Source of the DNA: Dehalococcoidales bacterium | Lineage (GTDB): Bacteria > Chloroflexota > Dehalococcoidia > Dehalococcoidales > JAUXAE01 | Direction of reading: 5' to 3' | Assembly (NCBI GenBank): GCA_030620035.1 | Contig: JAUXAE010000040.1 | Span: 1 to 9,315 of the forward strand | Length of the DNA: 9,315 nt | Shown here: positions 6,336 to 9,315 of the stretch, piece by piece | Layout of the letters: every line of letters begins with the position of its first letter | Position numbering within the stretch: position 1 is the stretch's first letter | Notes under the pieces: model-generated | The model's input: the letters and a program-made list of their open reading frames with translations, nothing else | Databases searched by the model: none | Told to the model about the DNA's origin: nothing | Made by a program: the position numbers and the translations under genes

Positions 6336-6965
6336 TTGTTCAAGTTTGCTTTCATTCCCCGCGAGGAGAAGTTCTTTGACCTTTTTGAAGATAGCGCCCA
6401 GAATATGGTCAAGGCCGCCCAGGGGCTAAAAGACCTACTTGATAACTGGCAAGATGTTGGCCAAAAGGTGGCCGATATAACCGAGCTTGAGCACCAGGGA
6501 GACACCATTGCCCATCAGATTATGGCTCTGCTTCACCGCACCTTTGTTACCCCCTTTGACCGTGAGGACATCGCCCTGCTGTCTCATACCCTGGATGATG
6601 TTACCGATTTTATCCACGCCGCCGCTGACGCCATGCTGATATATAGGATAGACCGGCCCAGCAAGCGGGCCCGGGAGCTGGCCGATATTATAGTCCTGGC
6701 GGCCGCTGAGGTGGCTAAGGCAGTACCCCGCCTGCGGCATCGTGACCAGCTAAAGAAGGTTCTGGACCACTGTATTGAGCTTAATCGGCTGGAGAACTTG
6801 GCTGACACGGCCTATCGCTCGGCGTTAGGTGAGCTGTTTGATGATTCCCGGGATATGGGTTACATCATCAAGTGGCGCGAAATTTACGAACACATGGAGA
6901 GCGCCACCGATAGGTGTGAGGATGTGGCCAATGTTCTTGAGGGAGTAGCCCTGAAGCATGCCTGA
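6336..6965 (+). CDS. DUF47 / PhoU-like protein paired with PiT transporter
   Basis: This 209-residue, all-helical cytoplasmic protein belongs to the DUF47 (PhoU-related, YkaA-type) family, which is regularly encoded next to PiT phosphate transporters and thought to modulate them. Visible family features are the start FIPREEKFFDLFEDSAQNM, the TELEHQGDTIAHQIM stretch at about 49-63, TPFDREDIALLSHTLDDV at about 72-89, and WREIYEHMESATDRCEDVANVLE near the end. The start is TTG at 6336, chosen for GGGAGG seven bases upstream and the conserved MFKF beginning. Its stop overlaps the pit ATG by 8 nt, pointing to translational coupling. A phosphate role for the pair is inferred from the family. Confidence 0.9.
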   Translation: MFKFAFIPREEKFFDLFEDSAQNMVKAAQGLKDLLDNWQDVGQKVADITELEHQGDTIAHQIMALLHRTFVTPFDREDIALLSHTLDDVTDFIHAAADAMLIYRIDRPSKRARELADIIVLAAAEVAKAVPRLRHRDQLKKVLDHCIELNRLENLADTAYRSALGELFDDSRDMGYIIKWREIYEHMESATDRCEDVANVLEGVALKHA

Positions 6966-7950
6966 CGCCTCGCTAGGGCTCTTCGTTCTGATTATTGCCC
7001 TGGCAATCGGCTTTGGTTTTGTTAACGGCCTAAATGATGCCGCTAACGCCATAGCCACCGTGATTGGCACCCGTGTTCTTTCTCCCCGAAAGGCCATAAT
7101 ACTGGCCGCCTTTGCTAATTTGGCCGGTGCTGCCACCGGCACCGCCGTTGCCCTGACCATTGGTAAAGGGATTTTGGTTCCTGAGGCGATATCGTTTGAG
7201 ACAATGATTGCCGCCCTGGCCGCGGTTATCATCTGGACCTTAATCGCTACCTATTACGGTCTGCCGGTAAGCCTGACCCACGGCTTCATTGCCGGCTTGG
7301 CCGCCGCCGGCTTTGCCGTGGCCGGTAGCGGTGCCGTGAATTGGTCGGTTATGGGGCAGATTCTTTCAGCAGTAGTTTCCGCCCCGGTTCTGGGTTTTAT
7401 CGGCGGCTTTGCCCTGATGGTCATCCTTTTCTGGCTGTTCCGCAAGAGTGTCCCCACCCGGGTAAGGGGTATCTTTAGCAATCTGCAGATTCTTTCGGCA
7501 GTCTTTTTGGCCTATAGCCACGGTAAGAATGATGGCCAGATGCCGATAGGCATCATCACCATGGCACTGGTTGCCGCCGGCTATGCTAGCTGGGAGCATA
7601 TCCCGTGGTGGGTGATAATTGTCTCGGCGGCGGCCATCAGCTCGGGAACGGCTATCGGCGGCTGGCGGGTAATCAAAACACTGGGCTTAGGGGTCACCAA
7701 ACTACGCCCGATTCACGGCTTTGTCGCCCAGGCCTCGGCGGCCTCAGTTATTGAGGTAGCTTCATTCCTGGGTATTCCGGTAAGCACTACCCACTGCATA
7801 AGCACGTCCATTATGGGGGTGGGGGCGACACAGAGGCTATCAGCGGTTCGCTGGGGGGTGGCCGGCAACATCATCACCGCCTGGATAATAACCTTTCCCG
7901 TTTGTGGCGCCCTGGGTTATCTAATAGCCTGGCTGTTTAATCTGCTATAG
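6958..7950 (+). CDS. pit: PiT-family inorganic phosphate transporter
   Basis: A 330-residue membrane protein of the low-affinity phosphate permease family (PiT, Pfam PHO4), which moves phosphate as a metal complex with H+ or as Pi with Na+. The duplicated family signature is present in both halves: NGLNDAANA (23-31) with LPVSLTH (102-108), and YSHGKNDGQ (186-194) with IPVSTTH (273-279). About ten hydrophobic helices are seen. The length matches short archaeal and bacterial members that lack a large central loop. It shares an 8-nt overlap with the DUF47 gene upstream. Its stop runs 6 nt into the end of gmk on the other strand. Substrate could be sulfate in some relatives, but the DUF47 partner favours phosphate. 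Confidence 0.93.
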   Translation: MPDASLGLFVLIIALAIGFGFVNGLNDAANAIATVIGTRVLSPRKAIILAAFANLAGAATGTAVALTIGKGILVPEAISFETMIAALAAVIIWTLIATYYGLPVSLTHGFIAGLAAAGFAVAGSGAVNWSVMGQILSAVVSAPVLGFIGGFALMVILFWLFRKSVPTRVRGIFSNLQILSAVFLAYSHGKNDGQMPIGIITMALVAAGYASWEHIPWWVIIVSAAAISSGTAIGGWRVIKTLGLGVTKLRPIHGFVAQASAASVIEVASFLGIPVSTTHCISTSIMGVGATQRLSAVRWGVAGNIITAWIITFPVCGALGYLIAWLFNLL

Positions 7951-8562
7951 ACTAATCTCCCTGGGGATTACCCGGCACTTCTCAGCGGTAATAATGGCCT
8001 TAATCTGGGCAACGGCCAGGTCAATCTCATGCTGCCTGTTGACCACTACATAGTCAAACATGGCCAGTTGTTCTATTTCTTCCTCAGCCGTCTTAAGGCG
8101 CCGGGCCAGGGTATCTGGTGATTCAGTAAGGCGCTTCCTCAGTCGGTTGGTAAGCTCTGCCATTGACGGCGGCATCAGAAAGATGAACACCGCCTGGGGC
8201 AGGAGCTTCTTAATGGTGGCCGCCCCCTGGACATCAACCTTGGCGATGGCATCCTGCCCCTTTTCAAGGGCCTCTCTTATGGGACGAGAGGGCACCCCGT
8301 AATAGTTGCCGTAGACATTGGCCCACTCCAGTAGCTGGTTATGCTTAACTAGCCATTGAAATCTTTCACTTGAGATGAAATGGTAGTCAACATTGTCTAC
8401 CTCTTTTGGCCGCCGCAGCCGGGTCGTTACCGTGACAATGTATGCCAGGGGCTCACCTAGTTGCTTCATTCGGGCCAGGACGGCATCTTTGCCCACTCCT
8501 GAGGGACCGGAGACAACCACCAGTAAGGGTCTTAACAGGGCCTTATAGCTCGACCTTTTCAT
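7945..8562 (-). CDS. gmk: Guanylate kinase
   Basis: This enzyme phosphorylates GMP (and dGMP) to GDP with ATP in the cytoplasm. At 205 residues it has the normal size. Key motifs: P-loop GPSGVGKD at 19-26, GMP-binding TVTTRLRRPKEVDNVDYHF at 44-62, YGNYYGVP at 84-91, DVQGA at 110-114, the arginine pair RR at 154-155 in the lid region, and YVVVNRQ at 171-177. The P-loop has Asp after Lys, where most members have Gly or Ser. The start ATG at 8562 lies inside the remA-like gene (20-nt overlap), so translation is probably coupled. It converges on pit with a 6-nt overlap and no room for a terminator. Confidence 0.96.
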   Translation of the reverse strand: MKRSSYKALLRPLLVVVSGPSGVGKDAVLARMKQLGEPLAYIVTVTTRLRRPKEVDNVDYHFISSERFQWLVKHNQLLEWANVYGNYYGVPSRPIREALEKGQDAIAKVDVQGAATIKKLLPQAVFIFLMPPSMAELTNRLRKRLTESPDTLARRLKTAEEEIEQLAMFDYVVVNRQHEIDLAVAQIKAIITAEKCRVIPREISL

Positions 8563-8836
8563 CGCTTAGCTCTAGTTTAGGCACTGAGCCCCCGCGGCCT
8601 ATCTGCAAGCGGCCGGTGATGGTTTCTGGGGCTAGCGCCGCTAGAACAATGTGGCCGCTATCGGTAAAGATAACCGCCTTGGTCTTGCGGCCGTTGGTCA
8701 TGTCAATCAGCAGCCCCTTGTTTCTGCTCTCCTGGATAACGCGTTTAATCGGGGCCGAGCTTGGTGGCGATATGGCGATTACTCTATTCATGGTTAGGAT
8801 ATTACCGAAGCCGATATGAACCAGTTCTATGACCAT
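8543..8836 (-). CDS. remA: RemA-like DNA-binding regulator (DUF370)
   Basis: This 97-residue protein matches the RemA/DUF370 family, which in Bacillus is a DNA-binding activator of biofilm matrix and osmoprotection genes. In many bacteria the gene lies directly before gmk, as here. Conserved stretches: VHIGFGNILTMNRVIAI (6-22), SAPIKRVIQESR (27-38), GLLIDMTNGRKTKAVIFTDS (41-60) and LAPETITGRL (68-77). The tail after residue 80 is a little longer than in the Bacillus protein. Start is ATG at 8836 with GAGGA six bases upstream. It precedes and overlaps gmk by 20 nt, forming a two-gene unit with a candidate promoter at 8878-8906. Targets in this organism are unknown. Confidence 0.88.
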   Translation of the reverse strand: MVIELVHIGFGNILTMNRVIAISPPSSAPIKRVIQESRNKGLLIDMTNGRKTKAVIFTDSGHIVLAALAPETITGRLQIGRGGSVPKLELSDEKVEL

Positions 8837-8877
8837 TAGTATTCCTCTTTTTGTTTCAACAATATTTTGGACGGGAC

Positions 8878-8906
8878 AATCTAGGCTAAAAAATCGGGGA
8901 TGGCAA
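8878..8906 (-). promoter_or_regulatory. Candidate promoter for remA-gmk
   Basis: On the minus strand TTGCCA (8906-8901), a 17-bp spacer and TAGATT (8883-8878). The -10 is moderate (four of six). The leader to ATG 8836 would be about 35 nt. Confidence 0.45.
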
Positions 8907-9033
8907 GTGTCCCATGAGATTACAAATGTCTTTAAAGGTTTCTGTTCATTAAACTCCGATGGCTATCACCCCCTTATTTTAGCGGAATGACTATTATCTT
9001 ATACCTTTGCCGATAATTAAGCAATACCCTTGG

Positions 9034-9063
9034 TTGACTTAGGCCATATTTTAATGCTAGATT
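9034..9063 (+). promoter_or_regulatory. Candidate promoter for nfnA
   Basis: TTGACT (9034-9039), an 18-bp spacer and TAGATT (9058-9063), with a TG two bases ahead of the -10. It would give a leader of about 115 nt that contains both inverted repeats. Confidence 0.45.
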
Positions 9064-9090
9064 GTGCTGGACTGCTATTAGTATTCATAG

Positions 9091-9121
9091 ATTGGGCTCT
9101 ACCTAGTTTTTAGAGACCAAT
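9091..9121 (+). repeat. Inverted repeat in the nfnA leader
   Basis: ATTGGGCTCTA (9091-9101) pairs with TAGAGACCAAT (9111-9121), 10 of 11 positions, around a 9-nt loop. It lies about 20 nt after the expected transcript start. No T-run follows on either strand, so it is not a simple terminator; an operator or RNA hairpin is possible. Confidence 0.5.
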
Positions 9122-9143
9122 TTAGGGCCCGCTCGCTGGAAAT

Positions 9144-9184
9144 CCCATTCTCTAGCAAGATAACTAAAGCCAGGAGAAAATGGG
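9144..9184 (+). promoter_or_regulatory. Possible hairpin covering the nfnA ribosome binding site
   Basis: CCCATT (9144-9149) can pair with AATGGG (9179-9184) directly before the TTG start, and CTC (9150-9152) can pair with GAG (9174-9176) of the Shine-Dalgarno AGGAGA after a 2-nt bulge. Such a stem would hide the ribosome binding site. This is a hand-drawn fold only. Confidence 0.3.
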
Positions 9185-9315
9185 TTGTATCGGATATTAT
9201 TACGGCAGAAGCTGGCCCCCAAGATACACCTGTTTAAGATAGCCGCCGCTAAAGTAGCCGGCAAGGCTAGAGCGGGGCAGTTTGTCATCATCAGGATTGA
9301 TGACCGGGGTGAGCG
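9185..9315 (+). CDS. nfnA: NfnA/SudB-type ferredoxin:NADP+ oxidoreductase subunit, 5' part
   Basis: Only the first 43 codons are in the window. The start is TTG at 9185, chosen because AGGAGA sits 8-10 bases upstream and because the protein then begins YRILLRQKLAPKIHLFKI, continuing with KARAGQFVIIRIDDRGER. This is the hallmark N-terminus of the FAD-binding small subunit of NADH-dependent ferredoxin:NADP+ oxidoreductase (NfnA), also called sulfide dehydrogenase subunit SudB; the AGQFVIIR motif begins the flavin-binding barrel. The ATG at 9180 is in another frame and hits a stop after 20 codons. The large GltD-like subunit (NfnB/SudA) would be expected just downstream, outside the window. A dihydroorotate dehydrogenase electron-transfer subunit (PyrK) is a related but less similar alternative. 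Confidence 0.85.
   Translation, partial: MYRILLRQKLAPKIHLFKIAAAKVAGKARAGQFVIIRIDDRGE

Larger units (their letters stand above)
8837..9184. other. Intergenic region between remA and nfnA
   Basis: About 350 bases without a credible gene on either strand. The minus-strand frame seen at 9103-9291 mostly mirrors the nfnA start. The stretch is more A+T rich than the genes around it. It holds divergent candidate promoters (8878-8906 minus, 9034-9063 plus) and two inverted repeats near the nfnA start (9091-9121 and 9144-9184). No RNA gene or known riboswitch could be recognised. Confidence 0.6.

Noticed and set aside
9103..9291. Minus-strand frame of 62 codons at the right end
   Set aside because: It mirrors the nfnA start and its composition follows from that; no ribosome site.
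1..9315. tRNA, rRNA or CRISPR arrays
   Set aside because: No cloverleaf, rRNA-like stretch or regularly spaced direct repeats were seen. In particular the element edge is not at a tRNA gene.

Overview
The window looks like chromosomal DNA from a bacterium of the Chloroflexota, most likely the Dehalococcoidia. This is an inference from gene style and context: a RemA-like DUF370 gene overlapping gmk, an NfnA/SudB-type flavoprotein subunit, a multi-TrkA potassium cluster and a ComEA/ComEC pair. No rRNA or marker gene is present to settle it. Most of the window is fairly G+C rich (for example 42 of 60 bases at 601-660), while the leftmost ~480 bases are much more A+T rich (21 of 60 G+C at 61-120) and appear foreign.

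Layout. (1) 1-486: the right end of an integrated mobile element, carrying the 3' part of what looks like a large serine recombinase gene. It stops inside comEC at a 14-bp palindrome with a 2-bp centre (480-493), which I read as the recombination site. (2) 486-1263, minus strand: a competence pair. comEA (DNA receptor, SLBB plus helix-hairpin-helix) has a one-base frameshift in a C5-A6 run, and comEC (DNA uptake channel) is cut after about 78 codons by the element. Both DNA-uptake genes are therefore broken as written. (3) 1403-5821, minus strand: a potassium uptake cluster of one full-length two-RCK TrkA, the TrkH membrane subunit, a UspA-like protein, a single-domain TrkA and a TrkA with N and C domains. 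It appears to be driven by two good sigma70-type promoters, one before the large trkA and one before usp. (4) 5870-6225, minus strand: a cation-diffusion-facilitator gene truncated after about 84 residues, with a tiny Cys-containing ORF starting exactly at the break. (5) 6336-7950, plus strand: a DUF47 (PhoU-like) protein and a PiT phosphate transporter, translationally overlapped, behind their own promoter. (6) 7945-8836, minus strand: remA-like gene and gmk, overlapping each other by 20 nt and converging on pit with a 6-nt overlap. (7) 8837-9184: a ~350 bp intergenic region with divergent candidate promoters and two inverted repeats in the leader of the last gene. (8) 9185-end, plus strand: the start of an NfnA/SudB-type NAD(P)H:ferredoxin oxidoreductase subunit.

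The middle of the window is mainly ion homeostasis (K+, a dead divalent-metal exporter, phosphate). The most notable observation is the left edge: a serine-recombinase element sitting in the competence channel gene, next to a frameshifted competence receptor gene.
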